Below are positions 34,288 to 41,510 of a stretch of 64,000 nucleotides of DNA, in pieces. This DNA comes from an uncultured Oscillospiraceae bacterium (GTDB lineage Bacteria; Bacillota; Clostridia; Oscillospirales; Oscillospiraceae): the NCBI GenBank assembly GCA_944385035.1, contig CALWVV010000008.1, positions 1 through 64,000 of the forward strand, read 5' to 3'. The stretch's first letter is position 1, and every line of letters begins with the position of its first letter. Made by a program: the position numbers and the translations under genes. The notes beneath the pieces were generated by a model, which did not search any database, had not been told where the DNA came from, and saw only the letters and a program-made list of their open reading frames with translations.

Positions 34288-34863
34288 TTAAGACAACTCG
34301 TCCAGGGTCAGCTCAAACCCGTCCAAAAAGTGCTCCATAAAGTACCTGAGGGCAGGCACCTGGGTCTGGCACAGGGCGAAATAGGTCTGCTCCTTGGCCT
34401 TTTTAAACTCGTTGTTGCCCGCCTTGACCTCCTCCACGCACTTGAGGTAGGCCGAGAGCTTGTCCGCCGCCTTGACCAGCGCCCGGACCTGTGGGTCCGG
34501 GATGGTGATGGCCGCATCAAAATCCTCCCGAAGCTCCTGGGGCAGCATGGACAGCAACTTCTGCTCCGCCACCGACTCCACCTGCTTGTAGGCACTCTGG
34601 ATGTCGGGGTTGTCGTACTTGATGGGCGTGGGCATGTCTCCGGTGAGGATCTCGCTGGCATCGTGGTAGAGGGCGGCCACCGCCACGGCGCCGGGGTCCA
34701 CCTGTCCGCCGAAATAGCGGTTTTCCAGGACCGCCAGGGCATGGGCCAGGACGGCCACCATGTGGGAGTGCTCCTGAATATTTTCCAGCTGAGTGTTGCG
34801 CATAAGGCCCCAGCGGTTGATGTACCGCATCCGGGCGATCATGGGGAAAAAGTAGCCGGCCAT
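34288..34863 (-). CDS. yfbR: 5'-deoxynucleotidase of the YfbR type (HD domain)
   Basis: A 191-aa HD-superfamily phosphohydrolase that removes phosphate from dNMPs. The metal ligands can be placed as in E. coli YfbR: His32 (IQEHSHMVAVLAH), His67 and Asp68 (ALYHDASEILTGDMPTPIKYDNP) and the Asp in VKAADKLSAYLKC. FPMIARMRYINRWGLMRNT at the N terminus is also conserved. AGGAGG precedes the ATG. It lies 52 bp upstream of the ACT gene and may share its transcript. It fits the nucleotide-salvage theme but is not next to those genes. Confidence 0.93.
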   Translation of the reverse strand: MAGYFFPMIARMRYINRWGLMRNTQLENIQEHSHMVAVLAHALAVLENRYFGGQVDPGAVAVAALYHDASEILTGDMPTPIKYDNPDIQSAYKQVESVAEQKLLSMLPQELREDFDAAITIPDPQVRALVKAADKLSAYLKCVEEVKAGNNEFKKAKEQTYFALCQTQVPALRYFMEHFLDGFELTLDELS

Positions 34864-34944
34864 ACTGCCGCCTCCTGTTTGAATCAGTGTCAGTCATTTT
34901 ATCATAGGTGCGGGAAGATGTAAACCTCTCCCTCGCCCCGCAGC

Positions 34945-34972
34945 AAAGAAAGAGGGCGGCTGACCGCCGCCC
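34945..34972 (-). terminator. Terminator of the XRE membrane regulator gene
   Basis: A 7-bp GGGCGGC/GCCGCCC stem (34954-34960 with 34966-34972) followed on the minus strand by TCTTTCTTT, six bp after the stop. Confidence 0.6.
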
Positions 34973-34978
34973 CCGCTT

Positions 34979-35620
34979 TTATGTTCGGTTTTTCCAGGCC
35001 CGCCAGGTCAGTCCAAGCAGCACCAGGGTCAAAAGCCCCCGGACGATCCCGATGAGGCCCCCAAGCAAATAGCTGATGTACCGCTCGCCAAACGCCAGGT
35101 AGACCCAGATCCTCTGGACTCCTCCCACAAGGCCCCAGGGGGCGACGGAGGTATGGGGGTTGAAGATCGCCAGACTGATCCCCACCACCATCCAGCCCAG
35201 GATGATCCAGGGGTGCTGTTTGGCCAAAAGCAGCGGAAGGCCCAGGAGAAGCAGGCCCACCCCCACTAAAGTGGAAAGAGCGCCCAATCCCGCCACCCCC
35301 AGCAGGGCCAAAATGAGGCCCGCGGCCTCCGCGCAGATGCCTGCCCGCTGGGTTCCGGTCAGACTGTGCTTTTCCCGGACATAGATCACCTGGGGTTCCG
35401 GCTGGGGCTCCGGCTGGGGCCGTTCCCCCTCCCGCACCAGCTCATCCACGCTGACGCCGAACAGGTCGGCAAGCTTAATAAGCTTGTCCAGGTCGGGCAC
35501 CGACTGGCCTGTCTCCCATTTGCTCACGCTCTGCCGGGACACTCCTAACTGTTCCGCCAGCTCCAGCTGAGACAACCCCTTCTGGCTGCGCAGGTGGAGG
35601 ATTTTTTCAGACAAGGTCAT
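34979..35620 (-). CDS. Membrane-anchored XRE-family regulator
   Basis: A 213-aa protein with an N-terminal Cro/CI helix-turn-helix (KILHLRSQKGLSQLELAEQLGVSRQSVSKWETGQSVPDLDKLIKLADLFGVSVDELV), a Pro/Glu/Gln linker (PQPEPQPEPQ) and three to four membrane helices (about 95-115, 117-135, 138-160, 185-205). Coupling of DNA binding to a membrane sensor is the likely design; the signal and targets are unknown. The start at 35620 follows GAGGAAAATCT. The gene is divergent from the TetR gene at 35753. Confidence 0.88.
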   Translation of the reverse strand: MTLSEKILHLRSQKGLSQLELAEQLGVSRQSVSKWETGQSVPDLDKLIKLADLFGVSVDELVREGERPQPEPQPEPQVIYVREKHSLTGTQRAGICAEAAGLILALLGVAGLGALSTLVGVGLLLLGLPLLLAKQHPWIILGWMVVGISLAIFNPHTSVAPWGLVGGVQRIWVYLAFGERYISYLLGGLIGIVRGLLTLVLLGLTWRAWKNRT

Positions 35621-35752
35621 AGATTTTCCTCTTTTCCTCGGGTTTCTTTGATGCTATGATAGGGGAAATAGGGGGATTTGGCAACCAAGTTCTCCTGGAA
35701 TCTGGGGCAACCAGCAGTTGCACAGGGCTTTTTTGGAAGGGAAGTGCCCGAA

Positions 35753-36343
35753 ATGGCCAAGAAAAACACCCGAAACACCAAGGGGCGCATCATTGAGGCG
35801 GCCTGGCGGCTCTTTTACCGCCAGGGCTACGACGACACCACTGTGGAGGAGATCATCGAGGAGTCGGGCACCTCCCGTGGGTCCTTTTACCACTACTTTG
35901 AGGGGAAGGACGCCCTGCTGTCCACCGTCTCCTACCTCTTTGACCAGAAGTATGAGGAGCTCTCCCAGACCATGGACCCCGATCAGAACCGCTTTGACCA
36001 GCTCATGTACTTAAACCGGGAGCTGTTCGCCATGATCGAAAATTCCGTCTCCCTGGACCTGCTGGCCCGGCTCTACTCCTCCCAGCTCATTACCCGTGGA
36101 GACAAGCACCTGCTGGACCACAACCGGACCTATTATAAGCTTTTAAGGCAGATCGTCCTCCAGGGCCAGGAGCGGGGAGAGCTGCGCTGCGATGTGACCG
36201 TCAATGAGATGGTGCGGGTCTACGCCCTGTGCGAGCGGGCCCTCATCTATGACTGGTGTTTATCGGAAGGGGATTATTCTCTGCTGCAGTATGGGGCCTC
36301 TATGATGCCCCGGTTTTTTCGTGATTTTCGGACAGCGACTTAA
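35753..36343 (+). CDS. TetR/AcrR-family regulator
   Basis: A 196-aa regulator with the TetR DNA-binding domain at residues about 8-55 (GRIIEAAWRLFYRQGYDDTTVEEIIEESGTSRGSFYHYFEGKDALL) and a ligand-binding C-terminal part. GGAAG precedes the ATG by 8 nt; 25 codons upstream in frame have no family match. It lies 240 bp upstream of the sodium symporter gene, on the same strand, with a long inverted repeat between them, so control of the symporter is plausible but unproven. Confidence 0.9.
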   Translation: MAKKNTRNTKGRIIEAAWRLFYRQGYDDTTVEEIIEESGTSRGSFYHYFEGKDALLSTVSYLFDQKYEELSQTMDPDQNRFDQLMYLNRELFAMIENSVSLDLLARLYSSQLITRGDKHLLDHNRTYYKLLRQIVLQGQERGELRCDVTVNEMVRVYALCERALIYDWCLSEGDYSLLQYGASMMPRFFRDFRTAT

Positions 36344-36424
36344 AATTTTTCTTTTTGTTCGATTTATTTTTCAAGAAATGTACAGTTAATTTTTATTGAA
36401 TTTTCAATATTATTTTCAAATGTT

Positions 36425-36464
36425 ACAGAATATAGTACAGAATTTATTCTACACTATGTTCTGT
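36425..36464. promoter_or_regulatory. Long imperfect inverted repeat upstream of the symporter gene
   Basis: Two 19-nt arms (36425-36443 and 36446-36464), identical as an inverted repeat at 16 of 19 positions, beginning ACAGAA and ending TTCTGT. It lies in a strikingly AT-rich stretch just upstream of a TATAAT at about 36490 and looks like a dimeric repressor or activator site, perhaps for the TetR protein. Confidence 0.55.
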
Positions 36465-36583
36465 ATTTCATTCTGCTCTCCTTTGTGCTATAATGCTCCC
36501 ACTGTCATCCGCAACGGATACATTCCCCGGATGATATGTGTGTGCAGTATGGACGGCCCCCGCCGTCAGTAAGGAGAGAATGT

Positions 36584-38113
36584 ATGACCACTTCCCAATT
36601 TTGCATCATGGGTACCATTATCCTGTACCTGTGCCTTGTCATTTTCACCGGCGTTATGATCGGCCGGCGCTCCAAAAAGAGCTCTGAGGGCTTCTATCTG
36701 GGCGGCCGCGGCATGGGCCCTCTGGTCACCGCCATGAGCGCTGAGGCCTCGGACATGAGCAGCTATCTGCTCATGGGAATCCCCGGCCTTGCCTATCTCA
36801 GCGGTGTGGCAGATGCCAGCTGGACCGCCATCGGCCTGGCCTTCGGCACTTACCTGAACTTCCTGCTGGTGGCCCGGCGGCTGCGCCGCTATAGCGTACA
36901 GCTGGATGCCATCACCATCCCCAGCTTCATCTCCAAGCGCTACGGCGAAAAGAAGCCGGTGATCATGTGCATCTCCGCACTCATTATCCTGATCTTCTTT
37001 GTCCCCTATGTGGCCTCGGGACTTGCCGCCATCGGAAAGCTGTTCAGCAGCCTTTTTGGCTGGAACTACATGGCCGCCGTAGTGGTGGGCGCCATCGTCA
37101 TCATCAGCTATACCTCTGTGGGCGGCTTTAGCGCCGTGGCCACCATGGACCTCATTCAGTCCATCATCATGACCATCGCCCTGGCCATCATTGTGACCTT
37201 TGGCATCGTGCAGGCCGGCGGCATGGGCGCCGTTCTGGAGCATGCCAAATCCCTGCCCGGCTACCTCAGTTTCGGCCAGACCTACAACGCGGCCACCAAC
37301 AGTGCCGAGCCCTATGGCATGATCCGCATCGTCTCCATGATGGCCTGGGGCCTGGGCTACTTTGGAATGCCCCACATTCTGGTGCGCTTTATGGCCATCC
37401 GGGATGAAAACGAGCTGAAGCTCTCCCGCCGGATCGCCTCCGTGTGGGTGGTGATCTCCATGGGGGTGGCGGTGCTCATCGGCATCGTGGGCCACGCCGT
37501 ATCCTCTGCCGGCCGCATCCCCTTCCTGGAGGGCAGCGCCACCGAGACGGTGATCGTCCGCCTGTCCGACCTGCTGTCCAGCTATGGCATCTTCCCCGCC
37601 ATTGTGGCCGGCTGTATCCTGGCCGGTATCCTGGCCGCCACCATGTCCACCGCTGACTCCCAGCTGCTGGCCGCCTCCTCCGCCTTTTCCGAAAACATCG
37701 TGCAGAACGTGTTCGGCATTAAGCTTACGGAAAAGCAGAACATGCGCATCGCCCGGCTTACGGTCATCTGCATCGCGGTGATCGCCATTTTCCTGGCCGC
37801 TGATCCCAACAGCAATGTGTTCCAGATCGTGTCCTTTGCCTGGGCCGGCTTCGGCGCTACCTTCGGTCCGGCCATGCTCTGTGCCCTGTTCTGGAAGCGC
37901 AGCAACCGCCAGGGCATTATGGCTGGCCTGGTGGTAGGCGGCGTAATGATTTTCGTGTGGAAATTCCTGATCCGTCCTATGGGCGGCATCTGGGACATTT
38001 ACGAGCTCCTGCCCGCCTTTGCCTGTGCCCTGCTGGCCATTGTGGTGGTCTCCCTGCTCACCCCCGCTCCCCGTCAGGAAATTCTGGACTCCTTTGATTC
38101 TTACAACAAGTAA
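36584..38113 (+). CDS. Sodium/solute symporter (PutP-like SSS family)
   Basis: A 509-aa transporter with about 13 membrane helices. Seen: the N-terminal SKKSSEGFYLGGRGMGPLVTAMSAEASDMSSYLLMGIPGLAYLSG, where the sodium-site residues lie, YSVQLDAITIPSFISKRYGEKKP, and the sodium-binding helix region AGILAATMSTADSQLLAASSAFSENI (about residues 345-370), close to PutP. Proline is the best-known substrate of this subgroup. AAGGAGA lies upstream of the ATG at 36584. It is the only gene between the TetR gene and a bidirectional terminator. Confidence 0.93.
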   Translation: MTTSQFCIMGTIILYLCLVIFTGVMIGRRSKKSSEGFYLGGRGMGPLVTAMSAEASDMSSYLLMGIPGLAYLSGVADASWTAIGLAFGTYLNFLLVARRLRRYSVQLDAITIPSFISKRYGEKKPVIMCISALIILIFFVPYVASGLAAIGKLFSSLFGWNYMAAVVVGAIVIISYTSVGGFSAVATMDLIQSIIMTIALAIIVTFGIVQAGGMGAVLEHAKSLPGYLSFGQTYNAATNSAEPYGMIRIVSMMAWGLGYFGMPHILVRFMAIRDENELKLSRRIASVWVVISMGVAVLIGIVGHAVSSAGRIPFLEGSATETVIVRLSDLLSSYGIFPAIVAGCILAGILAATMSTADSQLLAASSAFSENIVQNVFGIKLTEKQNMRIARLTVICIAVIAIFLAADPNSNVFQIVSFAWAGFGATFGPAMLCALFWKRSNRQGIMAGLVVGGVMIFVWKFLIRPMGGIWDIYELLPAFACALLAIVVVSLLTPAPRQEILDSFDSYNK

Positions 38114-38124
38114 CGAATTTGATC

Positions 38125-38162
38125 AAAAGCCGCCCGGCACCAATGTGCCGGGCGGCTTTTTT
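38125..38162. terminator. Bidirectional terminator after the symporter
   Basis: A perfect 12-bp GC-rich stem (38129-38140 with 38145-38156, loop CAAT), T6 on the plus strand and CAAAAG on the other side. Confidence 0.92.
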
Positions 38163-38428
38163 CACGTTTCCGAAGGACTGTCGTCCGTTTGCTCCCTTTT
38201 TTCCTTTCTGCGCAGGGAGAGCAGCAGAAAAATGGGAATGACCGCGCCGAACAGGATGATCTGCAAAGACAGCAGCAGATCCTCCCCCCGGAACATCCAG
38301 GCCACTACCCCTCCGTAAATCAGCGGGACAATGCAGCCCATGTACCAGTGGCGCTCCCCCCGGCGGCTGATCCACGCCTGGAGCACGACAGCGGCAAAGG
38401 CAATGGTAAAGACCGGCCAGGCGTTCAT
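38162..38428 (-). CDS. Small membrane protein at the end of the ABC-2 operon
   Basis: An 88-aa protein with two to three hydrophobic segments (NAWPVFTIAFAAVVLQAW, CIVPLIYGGVVAWMF, LSLQIILFGAVIPIFLLLSL) and a basic then acidic tail. There is no recognised domain. It lies 15 bp behind the permease gene and probably belongs to the same operon as a membrane accessory. AGGGAGAACG precedes the ATG. Confidence 0.7.
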   Translation of the reverse strand: MNAWPVFTIAFAAVVLQAWISRRGERHWYMGCIVPLIYGGVVAWMFRGEDLLLSLQIILFGAVIPIFLLLSLRRKEKREQTDDSPSET

Positions 38429-38443
38429 CGTTCTCCCTCTTTC

Positions 38444-39232
38444 TTACTCCAGATTCAAGCGGTGTTTCAAAAGATAGCTGGTGGCCAAAAACATCAGCAC
38501 AGCGGGAATGAGCATCAGACTGATTCCCACCCAAAAGCCTGTGTGGCCGCCCCACACCGCTAGTTTGTCCAAAAATCCCAGCAGACCCAGTTCGTTGACC
38601 AGGCCGATGACCAGATTCCCCAGGATGTCCAGGGCAAAGAAAGCCACCACGCTCATCAAGACCCGATGGCGGGAAAACAGATGGCCCAGGGCCATGGACA
38701 AATATACCATGGTTATCATCAGCACCAGGGCCACCACGCACAGCAGGAAAAATTCTGCCAGATACAGCAGGGCGTCCGGCTGCTTCAGCAGCCCCTGTAC
38801 AAGACTCTTCCACAGCTCCATGTCGAATACTTCGATCCAGTTGATGGGCATCATCAGGAACATAGCCAGGATGGACACCGCCACGCTGATGACCGTCACC
38901 ACAACCGCACAGATGAGCTTGGAGAGCACCAGCTGCCAGGTCTTTACCGGCAGGGTGTGCATAAGATACCCCTCGTCCCCCAGCAGGCCCCGGTAGAACC
39001 GGGTGAGGACAAAGACCATGGCTACCACAAACATGGCACACATCACGCCGATAAACACGGTAATGGTGATCACGGCCAGCAGCTCATTTTCTCCTCCAAC
39101 GCCGTTGTTGCCGCCCTGGTTAAAGGGGAGGGTAAAGCGGTTGATCAGCGCAATGACCAGCGCTACCAGCCAGATCATGGAAAACTGCTTCCACATGGCC
39201 CGGAAATCATATTTTAATAACTTTCCCAACAT
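38444..39232 (-). CDS. ABC-2 type transporter permease
   Basis: A 262-aa membrane protein with about six helices: one at 18-35 (FSMIWLVALVIALINRF), others around 55-80, 105-130, 160-185, 190-215 and 230-255. It begins MLGKLLKYDFRAMWKQF, as many ABC-2 exporters do. It carries no ATPase and works with the product of the gene just before it (the stop and start share one base). Substrate unknown; YtrC-type systems with a GntR repressor often respond to wall antibiotics. Confidence 0.85.
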   Translation of the reverse strand: MLGKLLKYDFRAMWKQFSMIWLVALVIALINRFTLPFNQGGNNGVGGENELLAVITITVFIGVMCAMFVVAMVFVLTRFYRGLLGDEGYLMHTLPVKTWQLVLSKLICAVVVTVISVAVSILAMFLMMPINWIEVFDMELWKSLVQGLLKQPDALLYLAEFFLLCVVALVLMITMVYLSMALGHLFSRHRVLMSVVAFFALDILGNLVIGLVNELGLLGFLDKLAVWGGHTGFWVGISLMLIPAVLMFLATSYLLKHRLNLE

Positions 39233-39957
39233 CAGAATTCCCCTCCTTCCAGCGGCTGTGCCCGAAAGATCTCCCGGAACAGGGCATCCACGCTCTTCCC
39301 CTGGGTCTCCCGGATATGGTCTACCGTATCGTGGAGCATGACCTTGCCGGTTTTCAGGAAAATAGCCTCGTCCAGCACCTTTTCTATGTCGGAGATCAAG
39401 TGGGTGGAGATGAGGACGGTGCCCTCCTCATTGTAGTTGGTCAAAATGGTGTGGAGAATAAAATCACGGGCCGCAGGGTCCACCCCGGCAATGGGCTCGT
39501 CCAGCAGATAGAGCTGGGCCTTCCGGGCCATGACCAGTACCAGCTGCACCTTCTCCTTCATGCCTTTGGACATGGTCTTCAGCCGGTCCTGAGGCTCCAC
39601 CCCCAGACTGCGGCACATGGCAATGGCCTTTTCGTAGTCAAAATCCCGGTAAAAATCCCGGAACAGGTCGAACAGGTCCACCGCCCGCATCCAGTTGGCA
39701 AAGTACATCCGGTCGGGCAGGTAGCTCACCTGGGCCTTGGTCGCTACCCCCACGGGCAAACCGCCGATCTCGATCTCCCCGGTGGTGGGCTGGAGCAGGC
39801 CGCACATCAACTTGATCAGCGTCGTCTTGCCGCTCCCGTTGGGGCCCAGCAGGCCCACGATCCGCCCCCGGCCTACCTCTAAATCCACGCCGGACAGGGC
39901 CGTCTTGCGGCCGTAGGCTTTGGACAGCCCCCGGCAGACAATCAATTGCTCACTCAT
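39232..39957 (-). CDS. ABC transporter ATPase of the GntR-controlled exporter
   Basis: A 241-aa ATPase: Walker A GLLGPNGSGKTTLIKLM (about residue 36), Q-loop region TKAQVSYLPDRMYF, a signature in the variant form LKTMSKGMKEKVQLV (about 130), Walker B QLYLLDEPIAGVDP and the switch His in VLISTHLISDIE. The signature with SKGMKEK is typical of YtrB/BcrA-type exporters. It lies in a GntR-ATPase-permease-small protein operon, overlapping gntR by 4 nt. Confidence 0.93.
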   Translation of the reverse strand: MSEQLIVCRGLSKAYGRKTALSGVDLEVGRGRIVGLLGPNGSGKTTLIKLMCGLLQPTTGEIEIGGLPVGVATKAQVSYLPDRMYFANWMRAVDLFDLFRDFYRDFDYEKAIAMCRSLGVEPQDRLKTMSKGMKEKVQLVLVMARKAQLYLLDEPIAGVDPAARDFILHTILTNYNEEGTVLISTHLISDIEKVLDEAIFLKTGKVMLHDTVDHIRETQGKSVDALFREIFRAQPLEGGEF

Positions 39958-40313
39958 AGCTTCTCCTCCTTCAACAGTGCCGTGGCCTCATCGGGCGTAT
40001 AGCCCAGTTCCGCCATAGCATGAAAATATTGTTCCATCACCACACGGGCCTGGGAGCGCCGGACAGCTTCCAACACCGCGGTGTCCTGGGTGACCATGCG
40101 CCCGGCGGTACGGTCCGCTTTGGCAAGGCCATCCTGCTCCAGCTGGGCCAGGGAGCGCTGCATGGTGTTGGGATTGACCCCCGCTTCGGCGGCCAGCTCC
40201 CGCACCGAGGGCAGCCTGCTCCCCGGCGGGTAGACCCCGGTGATGATCCGCCGGGTCATCTGTTCCGTCAGCTGGAGCCAGATGGGCCGGTCATCGGTGA
40301 GCTTCCAATCCAT
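39954..40313 (-). CDS. GntR-family (YtrA-type) repressor of the ABC exporter
   Basis: A 119-aa short GntR protein: a winged helix-turn-helix (PIWLQLTEQMTRRIITGVYPPGSRLPSVRELAAEAGVNPNTMQRSLAQLEQDGL, residues 9-62) and a short helical dimerisation tail, which is the YtrA layout with no ligand domain. It is the first gene of the operon and overlaps the ATPase gene. A 12-bp-arm inverted repeat covers its promoter -10, supporting autorepression. Confidence 0.93.
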   Translation of the reverse strand: MDWKLTDDRPIWLQLTEQMTRRIITGVYPPGSRLPSVRELAAEAGVNPNTMQRSLAQLEQDGLAKADRTAGRMVTQDTAVLEAVRRSQARVVMEQYFHAMAELGYTPDEATALLKEEKL

Positions 40314-40330
40314 AGGTGCGCCTCCTCGTT

Positions 40331-40366
40331 TGTATTATTGTATTATGTATCTAGTACAATAATACA
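40331..40366. promoter_or_regulatory. GntR operator
   Basis: A perfect inverted repeat, arms TGTATTATTGTA (40331-40342) and TACAATAATACA (40355-40366), spacer 12 nt. The distal arm contains the -10 of the gntR promoter. Confidence 0.8.
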
Positions 40367-40384
40367 TTCATTTTTCTTTGTCAA
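40356..40384 (-). promoter_or_regulatory. Promoter of the gntR-ABC operon
   Basis: Minus strand TTGACA (40379-40384), 17-nt spacer, TATTGT (40356-40361), overlapping the operator. Confidence 0.75.
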
Positions 40385-40418
40385 CCCCTGGGACCGTTTT
40401 TAATGTAATTTTTATGTT

Positions 40419-40504
40419 TTAAGAATTCTTAAGGATTTGTCACTGATTTGTAGCTGATTTGCAGAGATTTTGTGATGATAACCGGCATTTCCCCCTGCTA
40501 TAAT
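40419..40504 (+). promoter_or_regulatory. Activator-type promoter of the PstS-like gene with four 11-bp direct repeats
   Basis: A 14-bp perfect palindrome (40419-40432, TTAAGAATTCTTAA) is followed by GATTTG at 40434, 40445 and 40456 and a looser ATTTTG at 40467, each 11 bp apart. Then come a poor -35 (TGATAA, 40476-40481) and a consensus -10 TATAAT (40499-40504) with 17-nt spacing. A weak -35 behind 11-bp direct repeats is the hallmark of OmpR/PhoB-type activation. Confidence 0.7.
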
Positions 40505-40570
40505 AAGCTTACCCGGTGGGAACAGATTCCCACGGGCCGATCCTTTTTTCCACCTGACAGGAGGAACTTT

Positions 40571-41509
40571 ATGATGAAACGTGTCTTATCTTGCATAGCC
40601 GCCGCCCTTTCCCTGGCGGTGGTCCTTACCGCCTGTTCCCCCAAAACTGCCCAGGGAGGCTCCGCCTCCTCCGCTCCCGCGTCCAGCGCTTCCCAGGCCC
40701 CCTTTGTGTTTACCAGGGAAAACCTGCCCCGGCTGGACGGCTCCACCTCCACCGTCCCCCTGGCCAAGGCCATGTGCGCCGTTTTGTTGGGGGAGGCGCC
40801 CGAGCAGGTGGCCGATCTGGTCAGCTTCTCCCGCACCACCCAGTCCTACCGCAATCTCATGGCCGGAGAGCGGGACCTGGTGCTGGCGGCAGAGCCGGAG
40901 GGCGAGGTGCTGGCCCAGCTCCAGGAGGAGGGGCACTGGCTCTACACCCCCTTTGCCACGGACGCCCTGGTCTTTGTGGTCAACGAGGACAACCCGGTGG
41001 ACAACCTGACCTCTGAGCAGGTGCGGGACATCTACACCGGGGAGATCACCAACTGGAAAGAGGTGGGCGGCAGCAGCCTGGACATCGTCCCCTTCCAGCG
41101 CAACCAGGGCGCGGGCAGCCAGACCATGTTTGAAAAGCTGGTCATGGACGGCCAAAGCCCCATGGAAGCCCCCGAGGCCTGGGTGCCCGACTCCATGCAG
41201 GGGCTCATCGATGCGGTGCGGCAGTATGACAACACCCCCTCCGCCATCGGCTTTACCGTCTATTACTACGCCAACGATATGGAGATGGCACGGGGGCTAA
41301 AGGTTTTGTCCATTGACGGCGTCACCCCCAACGCCCAGAGCATCCAGGACGGCAGCTATCCCTTCCTGAACCCCTACTATGTAGCCATTGACCAGAACAC
41401 CCCCTCCGACAGTCCCACCCGGATCCTCTACGACTGGGTGCTGGGCGCCGAGGGCCAGAAGTTGGCAGCCATGGAGGGCTATGTGCCCGTTATGGAAGGA
41501 GTGGAGTAG
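40571..41509 (+). CDS. PstS-like substrate-binding lipoprotein
   Basis: A 312-aa lipoprotein (signal peptide ending VVLTAC, residues about 1-22) with a periplasmic-binding fold of the PstS/PBP-like type: LPRLDGSTSTVPLAKAMCAVLLG, where the SxS-type loop contacts the oxyanion, FATDALVFVVNEDNPVDNLTSEQVRDIYTGEITNWKEVGG, and IVPFQRNQGAGSQTMFEKLVM. These are the standard phosphate-binding segments. However, no pstCAB-phoU follows, so it may be a solitary binding protein or a sensor. AGGAGG precedes the ATG by 6 nt. It is cotranscribed with the lipoprotein gene 1 bp downstream. Confidence 0.88.
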   Translation: MMKRVLSCIAAALSLAVVLTACSPKTAQGGSASSAPASSASQAPFVFTRENLPRLDGSTSTVPLAKAMCAVLLGEAPEQVADLVSFSRTTQSYRNLMAGERDLVLAAEPEGEVLAQLQEEGHWLYTPFATDALVFVVNEDNPVDNLTSEQVRDIYTGEITNWKEVGGSSLDIVPFQRNQGAGSQTMFEKLVMDGQSPMEAPEAWVPDSMQGLIDAVRQYDNTPSAIGFTVYYYANDMEMARGLKVLSIDGVTPNAQSIQDGSYPFLNPYYVAIDQNTPSDSPTRILYDWVLGAEGQKLAAMEGYVPVMEGVE

Positions 41510-41510
41510 G

